64,000 nucleotides of DNA from Ectopseudomonas khazarica (GCF_004521985.1 NZ_SBHZ01000009.1:124001-188000); one strand, 5' to 3'. Positions 35,953 through 45,454 are shown, counted from the stretch's first letter. The notes: generated by a model from the sequence alone, not told the origin. Translations and numbers: made by a program.

Positions 35953-37062
35953 GTGGCACAAAACAAAGATCAAAAGCACTTCGTATTTATTATCGGCACC
36001 CGAGCGCAGCTTATTAAAGTTGCACCAGTAATCGTCGAATGCGAGCAACAAAATTTGCCGTGCACCTTACTGATGACCGGGCAGCATCTAGAAACCATGC
36101 AGGACTTGCTGGCGGAGTTCGGGATAGAAACAGAACAAACCGCTGCGACCACCGCAAAAGAGCATGCCACCGTGCTTTCCCTGATCACATGGCTGCCACG
36201 CGCCTATATGGGAATTATTAAGCAGCTCAAGTCCATAAAACTCAAACCTAAACATATCAATATTCTGGTACATGGCGACACCCTTTCCACAGTACTTGGG
36301 GCCCTGGCAGGACGTCAGCTAGGCGCGTCAGTCGTACACCTGGAGAGCGGCCTAACATCAAAACATATACTCGATCCCTTTCCAGAGGAAATCTCTCGAC
36401 GCATTGTCTTCCGATTGAGCAACATCGCCATGTGCCCTAATTCAGAAACAGAACAGCACATGAGGCTAAAATATCCAAATTGCCAGGCGATAAATACGAA
36501 CGGAAACACAATATTAGATGCAATAAGATTAACCGGCGTTAGTCGTGTCACTCGTCCCCAAGAGTCAAATCACATTGTCGCTTCCCTGCATCGTTTCCAA
36601 AACATCTATGACACCAAGAGACTATCGAAACTAGTAGAACTACTAGAAGAGATCGCAGACACACATACAATTTATTTTGTCTTACACCCAGCAACACGCA
36701 AGCGCCTGGATAAAACAGGGCTTTCCAAGCGCCTAGAAGAACATAAAGGCATCAAATTACTTCCACGCCTAGGTTACAGCGAGTTTCTCCGTTTGGCGGC
36801 CGAATCGGCATGCGTTCTTACAGATGGCGGATCTAATCAGGAAGAATTAGCTGCGCTTGGCGTTCCGACTATCGTGATGCGACAAGCGACGGAGCGCAGT
36901 GACGGGCTTGGCAAGAATGCGATCATGGAGGGTGAGCTCTCCGCCGGCGTGTTCAATTACATCAAAAGAAAAGAATATCGGGCACTTGACTTAGAAAACG
37001 ACGACACACACTTCAAACACCCCTCCAGTCATATAATTGATTATTTAACAAGAACGCCATAG
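35953..37062 (+). CDS. UDP-N-acetylglucosamine 2-epimerase family protein (divergent)
   Basis: The 369-residue protein has the GT-B fold of WecB/WbpI-type epimerases. The order of motifs is kept but altered: GTRAQLIKVAP, VHGDTLS, VVHLESGL, FPEEISRR, NGNTILDAI, ASLHRFQN (canonical HRREN) and TDGGSNQEELAALGVPTIVMRQATERSDG. The Asp, two Glu and His known to matter in E. coli WecB are present. GTG at 35953 with GGAG eight bases before it is preferred. A GTG at 35839 overlapping the previous stop would add 38 residues unlike the family. Its AT-rich codon use contrasts with the chromosomal genes. Confidence 0.8.
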   Translation: MAQNKDQKHFVFIIGTRAQLIKVAPVIVECEQQNLPCTLLMTGQHLETMQDLLAEFGIETEQTAATTAKEHATVLSLITWLPRAYMGIIKQLKSIKLKPKHINILVHGDTLSTVLGALAGRQLGASVVHLESGLTSKHILDPFPEEISRRIVFRLSNIAMCPNSETEQHMRLKYPNCQAINTNGNTILDAIRLTGVSRVTRPQESNHIVASLHRFQNIYDTKRLSKLVELLEEIADTHTIYFVLHPATRKRLDKTGLSKRLEEHKGIKLLPRLGYSEFLRLAAESACVLTDGGSNQEELAALGVPTIVMRQATERSDGLGKNAIMEGELSAGVFNYIKRKEYRALDLENDDTHFKHPSSHIIDYLTRTP

Positions 37063-37177
37063 ACACCAAAATCCTTGACTGGCCTTCGCCTCTTTAGCCT
37101 CAACACTTTTTAATACACAAAGCACCCCACCAAGAAGACTGAAATAGCCAGGCGCCACAGGGAGGCCGGATTAGCAA

Positions 37178-37978
37178 ATGAAGAAGAGCACCCTGCCAAA
37201 TCAAACACACATGCAGTCACTGAAACATGTCAGAAAGCATGAGCTTGATTCTGCACTTGAATACTTCCCACAACTCTCGAGTGGGCAACCGTGCCGTGTG
37301 CTGGAGCTAGGGGCTGGCACTGGCCAGCAGGCACGACACATAAGTGATCTTGGCTATAAAGTATCAGCCCTTGATTTGCCAAGCAGCAGCTACAAAGACG
37401 CACGCCAATTCCACATCGATGAATACGACGGGGAAAACCTACCTTTTGCGGATGAAACATACGATGTCATTTTCAGCTCAAACGTTCTTGAGCATGTCGT
37501 GAGCATCGACAAACTCTTGAGTGAAACCTATCGAACACTTAAGCCTGGCGGCATGGCTATCCACCTGATCCCGTCCCCTGCATGCCGCCTATGGAGCATT
37601 CTTGCGCACTACATATGGCTAATGCGCAGGGTCACATCACGCCTCATGGCATTGACCCAAAACGCCGCAGAAGCCGGCGATGTACCACGCACCCCTCAAT
37701 CTAGGCGTGAGTGGCTTGGAACACTATTTCCACTCCGACACGGTGAGCGCGGAAATACACTGACCGAAACCTACTATTTTTCCAAAATCTACTGGCTTGG
37801 AAAATTTCGATCGAATAATTTCAACGTTCACACAGTCTCAGGCAACGGGCTTTTCTACACTATGGCAAATGCAACCGGGGCAAAACTTTCGATCAACTGC
37901 AGGAAGGCCTTATCCCGCACGCTCGGATCGTCCTGCCTGATCTATGTCATGACAAAAAACGAGAGCAGCCATGCCTAG
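37178..37978 (+). CDS. Class I SAM-dependent methyltransferase
   Basis: A 266-residue Methyltransf_11-type protein. Visible motifs: motif I VLELGAGTGQQARHISDLG, acidic end of strand 2 (SALDLP), and motif III region LPFADETYDVIFSSNVLEHV with the following LKPGGMAIHLIPSP. The C-terminal 100 residues are unlike other domains I know. It starts after a GGAGG-containing leader. Base composition is AT-rich for the genome. It overlaps the FkbM gene by eight bases. The acceptor is likely a sugar in the surface glycan; it cannot be named. Confidence 0.85.
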   Translation: MKKSTLPNQTHMQSLKHVRKHELDSALEYFPQLSSGQPCRVLELGAGTGQQARHISDLGYKVSALDLPSSSYKDARQFHIDEYDGENLPFADETYDVIFSSNVLEHVVSIDKLLSETYRTLKPGGMAIHLIPSPACRLWSILAHYIWLMRRVTSRLMALTQNAAEAGDVPRTPQSRREWLGTLFPLRHGERGNTLTETYYFSKIYWLGKFRSNNFNVHTVSGNGLFYTMANATGAKLSINCRKALSRTLGSSCLIYVMTKNESSHA

Positions 37979-38846
37979 CAATAAAGTCATTTTCCTAGCA
38001 CTCCGCAAGATCGGATTCTGCTTATCTCCGAATGGCAGTCCAAAGTTACCAAAAACTCTCTTGCGCCGCCTGTTTCGTCATGCCCATGGAAGCGTCCAAG
38101 TGAATGACTTCGATGGAGACTTGTCCATGGATCTTGAACTGTCCGAGCATATGCAGCGCCGCATTTTCTGGATGGGCTACTACAGCGAAGATATTGCCCA
38201 TCTGCTAAATGAAACCCTGCAATCCGGCATGACCGTTCTTGATATCGGAGCCAACATCGGCGAGATCACGCTGCTGGCCAGCAAGAGAGTCGGCATGCAG
38301 GGCCAAGTATTCGCCTTCGAGCCCATTGAAAATATCGCACAACAGCTTGAACGTCATGTAGAGATCAATCAGTTCAAACAAACTTATATCGAGCGTCTAG
38401 CGCTAGGCGATGCAACTGATAGTGCCTGCCCGATCTACGCGTCATGCGGACAAATAACTGATGACAATCACAACGGGCTAGGCAGCCTCTATGGCGGCAA
38501 TAATGGTGAAAGCCCGGTGCAGTACATCAGGATGACAACCCTTGACAACTGGATCACCAATCACCCCTCAATCCAGCGCATTGATCTCATCAAGATCGAT
38601 ATTGAAGGTGCCGAGTTGGCCTGCCTGCATGGCGCAAGGGATACGTTGCTACGCTTCAGGCCGCGCCTCATTGTCGAAATCCAGGACTTCTCCGCAAGCC
38701 GTGCCGGCCATCCATCTACCGATATCCTCGATTTCCTGTCTGAGCTTGGCTACCGCTTCCAGAGCATCGGTAAGAATGGATCACTGACACCGCTAACCAC
38801 AAGCAATCTGACCAGCTTCCAGAACGTGTTCTGCACTCCGACATGA
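37971..38846 (+). CDS. FkbM-family methyltransferase
   Basis: The 291-residue protein holds the FkbM domain: TVLDIGANIGEITLLASKRVG (SAM motif I), VFAFEPIENIAQQLERHVEIN, MTTLDNWI, and IDLIKIDIEGAELACLHGARDTL with LIVEIQ. FkbM enzymes O-methylate sugars or polyketides; in a glycan operon a sugar is the likely acceptor. It overlaps both neighbours by a few bases (37971-37978 and 38843-38846), showing tight coupling. Confidence 0.9.
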   Translation: MPSNKVIFLALRKIGFCLSPNGSPKLPKTLLRRLFRHAHGSVQVNDFDGDLSMDLELSEHMQRRIFWMGYYSEDIAHLLNETLQSGMTVLDIGANIGEITLLASKRVGMQGQVFAFEPIENIAQQLERHVEINQFKQTYIERLALGDATDSACPIYASCGQITDDNHNGLGSLYGGNNGESPVQYIRMTTLDNWITNHPSIQRIDLIKIDIEGAELACLHGARDTLLRFRPRLIVEIQDFSASRAGHPSTDILDFLSELGYRFQSIGKNGSLTPLTTSNLTSFQNVFCTPT

Positions 38847-39979
38847 CTGCATCACAAAAGCGCATGCAACTATGGCTCCTGCTCAGTCGATTTGAGCAGG
38901 GTGGGTTGGAGCGTGTACAAGCCAACCTTGCCCCGGAGCTGAAAAACTCCGGTATTGATGTATCCATTGTTTCTGGCACATTCGCCCCCGGGTCAGAGAC
39001 ATTACTACCTGAAGGCATCCCTACGCTGGAGATTGCCGCAAACGACAAGTGGATGTTCATTCCCGGCCTGTTGCGTCAACTACGCAAGCACAAACCCGAC
39101 GTAGTGATGACTACATCCAATGATGTCGCCTGCCTGCTGTTATTATTTCGCTCGCTGCTGTTTCCAAGCATGAAGGTGATTTGTACGCAGCACTTGTCTG
39201 TGTCTGCCCCATGGAAAAAAGCCAGCGGTCTTCAGCGACTCAAACACCGCCTATTGATCGGAATGATGCGCGCCCTGTGGCCGAAAGCCGATGCTCTCGT
39301 CGCTGTCTGCGACGCGCTGGCCGACGATATGCGCCGCGCACTGGAGCTGCGCGCCCCCATTCACGTCATTCACAACCCAGTAGTGCTGCCTGACTTTGCA
39401 CAACAGATGCAGAAACCTATCCAGTGGCCATGGCCCGATACCTCGGTGCCAACCCTTGTTTTCAGCGGTCGCCTTGCCAAAGTGAAACGGCTCGATCTAC
39501 TACTTGAAGCCTTTTCCTTGGTCACCCGGAACATTGCCGCCCGCCTGCTGATCCTCGGTGACGGGCCAGAGCGAGAACAGATTCTGGCGCTTATTGAAAA
39601 GAATGACTTGCACCATGCATGCCGACTGGTCGGCCACCACCCCAACCCTCTGCCCTGGATTCAGGCCTCCGACATTCTGATACTGCCCTCCGACTATGAA
39701 GGCTTTGGCAATGTTCTGGTGGAGGCCATGGCCTGCGGCGTTCAGGTCATCGCCACAGATTGCCCCCACGGCCCGGCTGAAATCCTTGGCCACGGTCAGT
39801 ACGGCCAGCTTGTTCCCACCGGCCAGGCCGAGGCCCTGAGCCATGCCATTCAGCGGAGCCTGTCCAAAGCATTTCATGTACCTGCTGCCGAACTCATACA
39901 ACGCGCGAATGCTTTCACGCTACAGCGCGCGTCAAGCGCCTACCTGCGCCTGATCCAAGAAACCTCCAATCGGCAATAA
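38843..39979 (+). CDS. Glycosyltransferase family 4 protein, first
   Basis: A 378-residue retaining GT-B glycosyltransferase. It has N-terminal LLSRFEQGGLERVQANLA, a C-terminal donor domain VFSGRLAKVKRLDLLLEAF and LLILGDGPEREQILALIE, and the EX7E motif in PSDYEGFGNVLVEAMACGVQVIATDCPHGPAEIL. Starts with ATG overlapping the FkbM stop. Similar in type to transferases that extend lipid-linked oligosaccharides; donor and acceptor are unknown. Confidence 0.9.
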   Translation: MTASQKRMQLWLLLSRFEQGGLERVQANLAPELKNSGIDVSIVSGTFAPGSETLLPEGIPTLEIAANDKWMFIPGLLRQLRKHKPDVVMTTSNDVACLLLLFRSLLFPSMKVICTQHLSVSAPWKKASGLQRLKHRLLIGMMRALWPKADALVAVCDALADDMRRALELRAPIHVIHNPVVLPDFAQQMQKPIQWPWPDTSVPTLVFSGRLAKVKRLDLLLEAFSLVTRNIAARLLILGDGPEREQILALIEKNDLHHACRLVGHHPNPLPWIQASDILILPSDYEGFGNVLVEAMACGVQVIATDCPHGPAEILGHGQYGQLVPTGQAEALSHAIQRSLSKAFHVPAAELIQRANAFTLQRASSAYLRLIQETSNRQ

Positions 39980-39983
39980 CCGC

Positions 39984-41114
39984 ATGCGCATCGCCTTTCT
40001 CTGCAAACGCCACTACACGGGCAAAGACGTGATCCATGACCGTTACGGTAGACTCTACGAACTACCAGGCCAGTTGAACCGGCTCGGGCACGATGTACAG
40101 GCATGGTGCCTTGACTATCGCGGCTACCGGGATGAGGAGCAGCAACATGACCTGACAACAAACCAGGCAATGTGCTGGAACTCCCGCGCCACACGCGGGA
40201 TGCGAGTAGCGCATCTCCCGACCTACCCACTGCATCTGCTCAAGCAACTAGACACCTTCAGGCCTGACCTACTGATCGGTGCCTCCGACATTCCACACGT
40301 TGCACTGAGCGTCTGGTTAAGCCGGCAGCGTGGCCTGCCCTGTGCGATTGATCTGTATGACAACTTCGAAAGCTTTGGGCAGGCACGTATTCCAGGCTTT
40401 CACCGCCTTCTGAGATACGCCATTCGCAACGCCGACCTGATCGTTACCGTCAGTCAGGCGCTGCGCGAGAAGATCCAGCGCGACCACAAACCACATGCCC
40501 CTGTACAGGTCATGCCCAACGGCATCAATGCCAGCACCTTTGCCCCCGGCTCTCGCAGCGCCGCACGCCAGCTGCTGGGGTTGCCATTGACAGCGCCGCT
40601 TATTGGCACCGCCGGCGGCCTCTCGCGCATGAAAGGGATAGATACCCTCTACGCTGCCTGGCAGCAACTACAGCAGGTACGCCCTGAGCTGCAGCTGGTA
40701 CTTGCCGGGCCACGCGAAAAAAACCTGCCGCTGCCGATCGGGTCGCGCGTTCACTACCTTGGCGAGTTAGCTGAAACGCAGGTAGCTACACTATTTCGCG
40801 CACTGGACGTTGGCGTCATCACCGTACAGGACTCCCCTTTCGGGCGTTACTGCTTCCCGCAAAAAGCCAGCGAAATGCTGGCCTGCCGACTACCGATAGT
40901 GGCTTCAAACGTTGGGGAAATGGCCCATCTACTTGCATCCTCACCCCAGGCATTGTTCACCCCGGACAATCCACACGCACTGGCGATGACCGTACTGAAC
41001 CAACTGGACGCGCCCTGCCTGTCGCCCTCCCCCGCACTGAACTGGAATGATCTGGTGAAGGCACTCGAACCTGCGCTTGAACGATTGGAGCAATCGTACT
41101 CAAGGGAGCACTGA
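39984..41114 (+). CDS. Glycosyltransferase family 4 protein, second
   Basis: A 376-residue GT-B protein with N-terminal MRIAFLCKRHYTGKDVI, a mid region ADLIVTVSQALREKIQ and VQVMPNGINASTFAPG, and a donor domain GTAGGLSRMKGIDTLYAAW and LQLVLAGPREKN. The usual EX7E is weak (SPFGRYCFPQKASEMLACRLPIVAS), as in several GT4 subfamilies. It follows the previous gene after four bases and its 3' end overlaps the convergent flippase gene by 15 bases. Last gene of the plus-strand glycan operon. Confidence 0.88.
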   Translation: MRIAFLCKRHYTGKDVIHDRYGRLYELPGQLNRLGHDVQAWCLDYRGYRDEEQQHDLTTNQAMCWNSRATRGMRVAHLPTYPLHLLKQLDTFRPDLLIGASDIPHVALSVWLSRQRGLPCAIDLYDNFESFGQARIPGFHRLLRYAIRNADLIVTVSQALREKIQRDHKPHAPVQVMPNGINASTFAPGSRSAARQLLGLPLTAPLIGTAGGLSRMKGIDTLYAAWQQLQQVRPELQLVLAGPREKNLPLPIGSRVHYLGELAETQVATLFRALDVGVITVQDSPFGRYCFPQKASEMLACRLPIVASNVGEMAHLLASSPQALFTPDNPHALAMTVLNQLDAPCLSPSPALNWNDLVKALEPALERLEQSYSREH

Positions 41115-42365
41115 TCTACTGTCTTTATGGGAGACGCCTCGTTGAACCCGCAGCACCACCCAACCACCCAATAACGCCATTGCCCATTCGGAACATGCCA
41201 GTGCCAAAGCCATGCCACGCATGCCCCAATAGGTCGTCAACAGGATGGCCGCCACGCTCAATACCACCAGGCCTGCCACCTCAAACCTCACCCTCATCCA
41301 AGGCTTACTCAGTGCCATCAGCGCGTTGCCCGCCGCGATACGGAGCGTCATACCGGGCACGGCAAGACACAACCAACGAATCACCTCCTCCACCCCTTGG
41401 TATTTTTCGCCAAGCAACCAGGCAAATAGCGGAGCACACCACCACAGCGCTACCGCCAGTCCCACACCGTAAATAGCTGTAGCGCCGAAGATCCACCGTA
41501 ACAAGCGCGCGGTACGCTGCGGCTGGTCCTGCCCTTCGCGAAACAAGCGGGGCAATGCCGACAACATCAAGGCAACCACCGGCAACGTGACTGCCCCCAC
41601 CACGCGCGCCCCTGCGGCGTACAAGCCCGCAGCAGGCAAGGGTAGCAGTCTGATAGACAGAGTCTTGTCCAACTCCGCAGGCACAGTTGCCGTAATGTTG
41701 AGTGCAGCATAACTGGCCGCCTCACGCAGCTCCGGCCCGCTGGGTCGGCGCCACAGGCGCAGCTGTGGCCAGCGTCGCGGGAGGCAGCCCAGCACCAGCA
41801 GAAATCCAATCGCGGTCGCCACACAATAGCCATAGCCATAGACCGTCAGTGGGTCTGCCGGTGCCAACCAGGCAACCAGGGCGGCAGCCACCAGGCGCAA
41901 CGCCAGCGGTAGCGTCTGCAGCAACTGAGAACGCGCCGTATGTTCGGCCGCCAGCACCTCCATCACCACCAGCGCCGACAACGGTATCAGCAGCATCTCT
42001 GCCACGCCAAGTGCCAGCAGCACGCCCCACCCCACGCCACTGGCATGCAGCAGCTGGGTGCAAATCAGTACAAAGACAATTAGCAGCGCGCCGCCACATA
42101 GCAAAGTGGTCGGCAAGGCATACGGCAACACCTGCGCACGCCTAGCCGGGTCTTTGGACAGGGCGCCCAATAACACCAAGTGTGTACCAAAGGTAGACAG
42201 CGCTCCCAACATCACTGCCAGTGCAGCAACTCCTGCAAAGGCCCCAAATTGCTCAGGACCAAGCATCCGGGCCACCAGCAGCAAGGTACCGGCCTGCACA
42301 ACCAGGCGCACCCCCAACACAGCACTGGTGCGCAGGGTGCCTAAAGCGATGGGGCCTTTGAACAT
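41100..42365 (-). CDS. Polysaccharide flippase, Wzx type
   Basis: A 421-residue polytopic membrane protein with about 12 hydrophobic segments and the MATE/MVF-like start GTLRTSAVLGVRLVVQAGTLLLVARMLGPEQFGAFAGVAAL, which marks Wzx/RfbX flippases that move undecaprenyl-diphosphate-linked oligosaccharides across the inner membrane. It probably handles the glycan made by the plus-strand operon with which it converges. Its start has no strong ribosome site. It is separated from the minus-strand pilA group by a gene remnant. Confidence 0.85.
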   Translation of the reverse strand: MFKGPIALGTLRTSAVLGVRLVVQAGTLLLVARMLGPEQFGAFAGVAALAVMLGALSTFGTHLVLLGALSKDPARRAQVLPYALPTTLLCGGALLIVFVLICTQLLHASGVGWGVLLALGVAEMLLIPLSALVVMEVLAAEHTARSQLLQTLPLALRLVAAALVAWLAPADPLTVYGYGYCVATAIGFLLVLGCLPRRWPQLRLWRRPSGPELREAASYAALNITATVPAELDKTLSIRLLPLPAAGLYAAGARVVGAVTLPVVALMLSALPRLFREGQDQPQRTARLLRWIFGATAIYGVGLAVALWWCAPLFAWLLGEKYQGVEEVIRWLCLAVPGMTLRIAAGNALMALSKPWMRVRFEVAGLVVLSVAAILLTTYWGMRGMALALACSEWAMALLGGWVVLRVQRGVSHKDSRSVLP

Positions 42366-42419
42366 GGTCAGTTGTCTTTTACTAAGTCGCCACCCATCCT
42401 GGGTGCGCGCCCTGAAATT

Positions 42420-42578
42420 CTATTTCCCTTGCTCGCGCAAGGCTTTGAGCCAGCGATCGATGGTTCTTTGAGTAACGTGTAGGTAATGTTCAGATATCAA
42501 ACTCGCATTGACCGACGGATTCGCCCGGATAAAGTCCAGCACCTCGGTTACACCGACAGTAGCGCGCTCAGTCCATTT
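42420..42578 (-). pseudogene. Remnant of a helix-turn-helix protein C-terminus
   Basis: The minus strand is open for 52 codons and reads KWTERATVGVTEVLDFIRAN, then PSVNASLISEHYLHVTQRTI, then DRWLKALREQGK and stop. This looks like a winged-helix or RecG-linked helix-turn-helix domain end. An in-frame TAG lies directly upstream and no start codon is available. It appears to be the 3' scrap of a gene lost in rearrangement of the glycan region. Confidence 0.4.
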
Positions 42579-42628
42579 CTACCGGCGATAGCACATTACA
42601 CCGCTACGACTGCGGCATGCCGCAATAC

Positions 42629-43480
42629 TCAACCCTTGTCCTTGTACATCAGCGCCGTGATCTGCTCCGAAATCAGCCCCATCAAAAACACCATCACCGC
42701 CCCGCTATAGAGCAAGGCGCTCATATTGGTGAAGCGGCCAAAACTGTAAAGCGTATAGCCATACCAACCCGAGGCCAGCATCAACATAGTCAAGGCCACT
42801 GGCGCAAATATCTTTAATGGCGAATACAAAGTACCGATCTTGAAGATGATCAACAAAAAACGGGTGCCATCACGTAACAGGCGGATATGGCTTTTGCCGA
42901 TACGCTGGGCAGCGTGAATCGGTACATAAGCCACCGAATAACCCGCCCGAAAAAAAGCCATGGTGCTGGTGGTGGGGTAAGAGAAGCCGTTGGGTAACAG
43001 GTAAAGAAACTCGCGAAACTTATCTGCCCGAACAGCCCGAAAGCCGGACGTGAGATCTTCGACACGGTGCCCGGTCATCCAACTGGCGAGCTTGTTGTAA
43101 AAGCCATTGGCCAAGCCACGACCTAAGCTGGCCTGTGACCCTTTCTGACGCGCGCCCACAACCATGTCGTGCCCCTCCTCGATCAATTCCAGCAGGCGGG
43201 AAACATCAGCAGGGTCATGCTGACCATCGGCATCCATAAATACAATGATCTCGCCACTCGCTGCCCGCGCCCCGGCCTTGATCGCCGCGCCATTACCCTT
43301 GCTATAGGGATGATGGACCACCGTGGCGCCAGCAGCTTCGGCAACCGCTGCCGTACCATCAGTGGAGCCATCATTGACCACTATCACCTCCGCATGTGGG
43401 CAGTGCTGGCGAATGCCGACCACCGTTGCACCAATTGCCAAGGCTTCGTTCTTGGCGGGAAGGACAATACTGATCATCAT
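42629..43480 (-). CDS. GT2 glycosyltransferase of the polyprenyl-phosphate sugar synthase type
   Basis: The 283-residue protein has the GT-A start ISIVLPAKNEALAIGATV, VIVVNDGSTDGT, the metal-binding motif FMDADGQHDP and SGFRAVRADKF. Two hydrophobic C-terminal helices follow (APVALTMLMLASGWYGYTLY, SALLYSGAVMVFLMGLISEQITALMY). This layout matches DPM1/GtrB-type enzymes that load a sugar onto undecaprenyl phosphate. The start overlaps the stop of the TfpW-like gene by four bases, so the two are coupled. It probably supplies the lipid-linked sugar for that membrane transferase. Confidence 0.88.
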   Translation of the reverse strand: MMISIVLPAKNEALAIGATVVGIRQHCPHAEVIVVNDGSTDGTAAVAEAAGATVVHHPYSKGNGAAIKAGARAASGEIIVFMDADGQHDPADVSRLLELIEEGHDMVVGARQKGSQASLGRGLANGFYNKLASWMTGHRVEDLTSGFRAVRADKFREFLYLLPNGFSYPTTSTMAFFRAGYSVAYVPIHAAQRIGKSHIRLLRDGTRFLLIIFKIGTLYSPLKIFAPVALTMLMLASGWYGYTLYSFGRFTNMSALLYSGAVMVFLMGLISEQITALMYKDKG

Positions 43481-45414
43481 GGAGCTTCCGTGGCAGTGTT
43501 CTTGGTTTTCATAGCCTCTCTCAAGGCACCTTCCAGATATGCTATATCCTGCTCATAGGACATACGAGAACGCTTCAGTTTGCGTGAGTCTTGCTGTGCA
43601 AGTACTTGAGTGGCCTGCTCCAGCAACTCTAGCGCCTTTTCCGGATATCCGGCACTCCCCATTTCCGCAACCATGGCAAGCGCTGCATCGGCTTCCTGAT
43701 AGCGGCTTATTGCCTGACTGTAATACCTATAGGCCTCTGCAGCATCGCCAATATGCAGATACAGCTGGGCACGTAGGTAGGCCACCAGACGCATAAACAA
43801 CGGAAACTCACCGTACGCGGGGCTGCTTTCCATCGTATCCAGCAAATTTAGGCTATAGTGCGCGTAGTCGAGAGAATTGCTTGCAGCATCTCCACCCGTC
43901 ACACGCTCTACCAGAGTACGTATACCCTTCACCGTCTGCGCATCGAATTCCTGCAATTTTAGGCGCTCACCTGCCTGGATAAAGTCCTGCTCACTGGCTT
44001 GCCCTACCCATACTTTCTGCAACAGCAGACGAGCAGTTAATAGAGAGCTTTGCGGCAAACGTCGGCTCGCTGCCAAGAGATACTCATTGGCCTTTTCATA
44101 GTCGCCATTATTCAAGTAGTGGGCCGCCAGTGCGTTGATAGCTCGTGGCGAGTTGGTAGCCGACTGAACCCAATAAAACTCTAACTTGTCGTTATCACTC
44201 CATAGCGATGCGCGCAACCAAGTCATGGACGCGAGAATACCAAGCACGACAACGGCCAGCGCCGGCAACAGCTTGAAACGAGCACTGTAAATGACGCAGT
44301 AATAGGCCAACGGCAGAAACAGAAACAGCGACGCCAGATGGTTGCGGTGCTCGAAGTACAACTCTAGCCCAACGACAGTGGATTCCATCAAGTGGGAGGC
44401 AAAGAAGAACAGTAAACCCAGACTAATCAATGGTGCCTTTTTACGAATAGCAAAAGTGACTGCCAGCAGAGCCACAAGAAAAGCAATGGCAAAGAAAGTG
44501 CTGACCGGCTCGAACAAGCCCTTGGAAATGACATAGCCATCCTGATAAAGGCCGTTGCCTTCAATTCTCGGCACGAACAAATGCAGTAGATACTCGCAGA
44601 CAATTCGGGCCTCGGTCAGTAAACGCTCAATCTGATTAAAATTTCGATTGGGCCAGGGATTATCCGAAAAATCGATATAGCGGGCCAGGAGCGCGGCCAC
44701 AGCCAGCGAAGGCAGCCAGAGAAACAGGGCACGCCACTGCCACGCGGGCCTCCCCTCTCTCGGCAGGCAAAACTCGATCACCAGAACCAGCAAAGGCAGC
44801 AGCGCACCATTTTCCTTACTGAAAGTAGCCAGAAAAGTTCCAGCCACCAGGCCCAAGCTCATAAAAATATATGCACGTCGCGGGCGCATCGACAACTGCA
44901 ACCGGCCATATAAATACATAACGACCCCAGCCAGGCAGAACAGCGTCGCCAGTTGCGCCATACGCTGCACCACATAAAGAATGGTAGATACCATATATGG
45001 GTGCAGCACCCACAGGGCACAAGCCAGAACAGCGATATATTGAGCCTGTTTTTCACCAACACGCTTAAGGTTGCGTAGGAGCAGCAAGGTGGCCCAGCAC
45101 AGCAGCAGACCGCATAAAACATGAATCAGTAAATTGGTTTGTTTAAACCAGGGAGCTTGACTAGGCCAGGCATTATCGTCCAATAGAAAAGTGACCAATG
45201 CCAAAGGACGCCCAGTAGGCCCAGCAAAGCCGCTGAATACGTAGGCCCTGAAGGTTTCCCAATCAACCACACCACCCAGATCCCCTAAGTGCTGGAGATT
45301 GGGGTAATCATCAAACAAAAAGCCCCCTGACATTCCTGGAGAGTAAACAAAGTAAGCAGCAATCAAAATTAAAAAATAGCAAAGCGATGGAGTCGCAATA
45401 CTAGCAGAGCGCAT
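43477..45414 (-). CDS. TfpW/TMTC-like membrane glycosyltransferase with C-terminal TPR repeats
   Basis: The 645-residue protein has about 11 hydrophobic segments up to residue 415. The first external loop carries GGFLFDDYPNLQHLG, the acidic pair expected for GT-C enzymes, then GPTGRPLALVTFLLD. The remaining 220 residues are helical repeats of TPR type (AINALAAHYLNNGDYEKANEYLLAASRRLP). The architecture resembles eukaryotic TMTC O-mannosyltransferases and TfpW, the pilin transferase encoded next to pilA in some P. aeruginosa. Its position directly behind pilA supports pilin as target. ATG at 45414 with GGAGAGGAAG is preferred, because the earlier ATG at 45444 lies in the pilA terminator. AT-rich. 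Confidence 0.75.
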   Translation of the reverse strand: MRSASIATPSLCYFLILIAAYFVYSPGMSGGFLFDDYPNLQHLGDLGGVVDWETFRAYVFSGFAGPTGRPLALVTFLLDDNAWPSQAPWFKQTNLLIHVLCGLLLCWATLLLLRNLKRVGEKQAQYIAVLACALWVLHPYMVSTILYVVQRMAQLATLFCLAGVVMYLYGRLQLSMRPRRAYIFMSLGLVAGTFLATFSKENGALLPLLVLVIEFCLPREGRPAWQWRALFLWLPSLAVAALLARYIDFSDNPWPNRNFNQIERLLTEARIVCEYLLHLFVPRIEGNGLYQDGYVISKGLFEPVSTFFAIAFLVALLAVTFAIRKKAPLISLGLLFFFASHLMESTVVGLELYFEHRNHLASLFLFLPLAYYCVIYSARFKLLPALAVVVLGILASMTWLRASLWSDNDKLEFYWVQSATNSPRAINALAAHYLNNGDYEKANEYLLAASRRLPQSSLLTARLLLQKVWVGQASEQDFIQAGERLKLQEFDAQTVKGIRTLVERVTGGDAASNSLDYAHYSLNLLDTMESSPAYGEFPLFMRLVAYLRAQLYLHIGDAAEAYRYYSQAISRYQEADAALAMVAEMGSAGYPEKALELLEQATQVLAQQDSRKLKRSRMSYEQDIAYLEGALREAMKTKNTATEAP

Positions 45415-45424
45415 ACTTCCTCTC

Positions 45425-45454
45425 CAAAACAAAACTGCCCGCAAAAGCGGGCAG
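45425..45454 (-). terminator. Rho-independent terminator behind pilA
   Basis: Minus strand: CTGCCCGC-TTTT-GCGGGCAG followed by TTTTGTTTT. It lies 20 bases past the pilA stop and just before the TfpW-like gene, which explains how abundant pilA mRNA can be separated from a rare downstream transcript. Confidence 0.9.

Noticed and set aside
42486-42710. 74-codon plus-strand frame
   Set aside because: No ribosome site or family match; overlaps the minus-strand GT2 end and the helix-turn-helix remnant.
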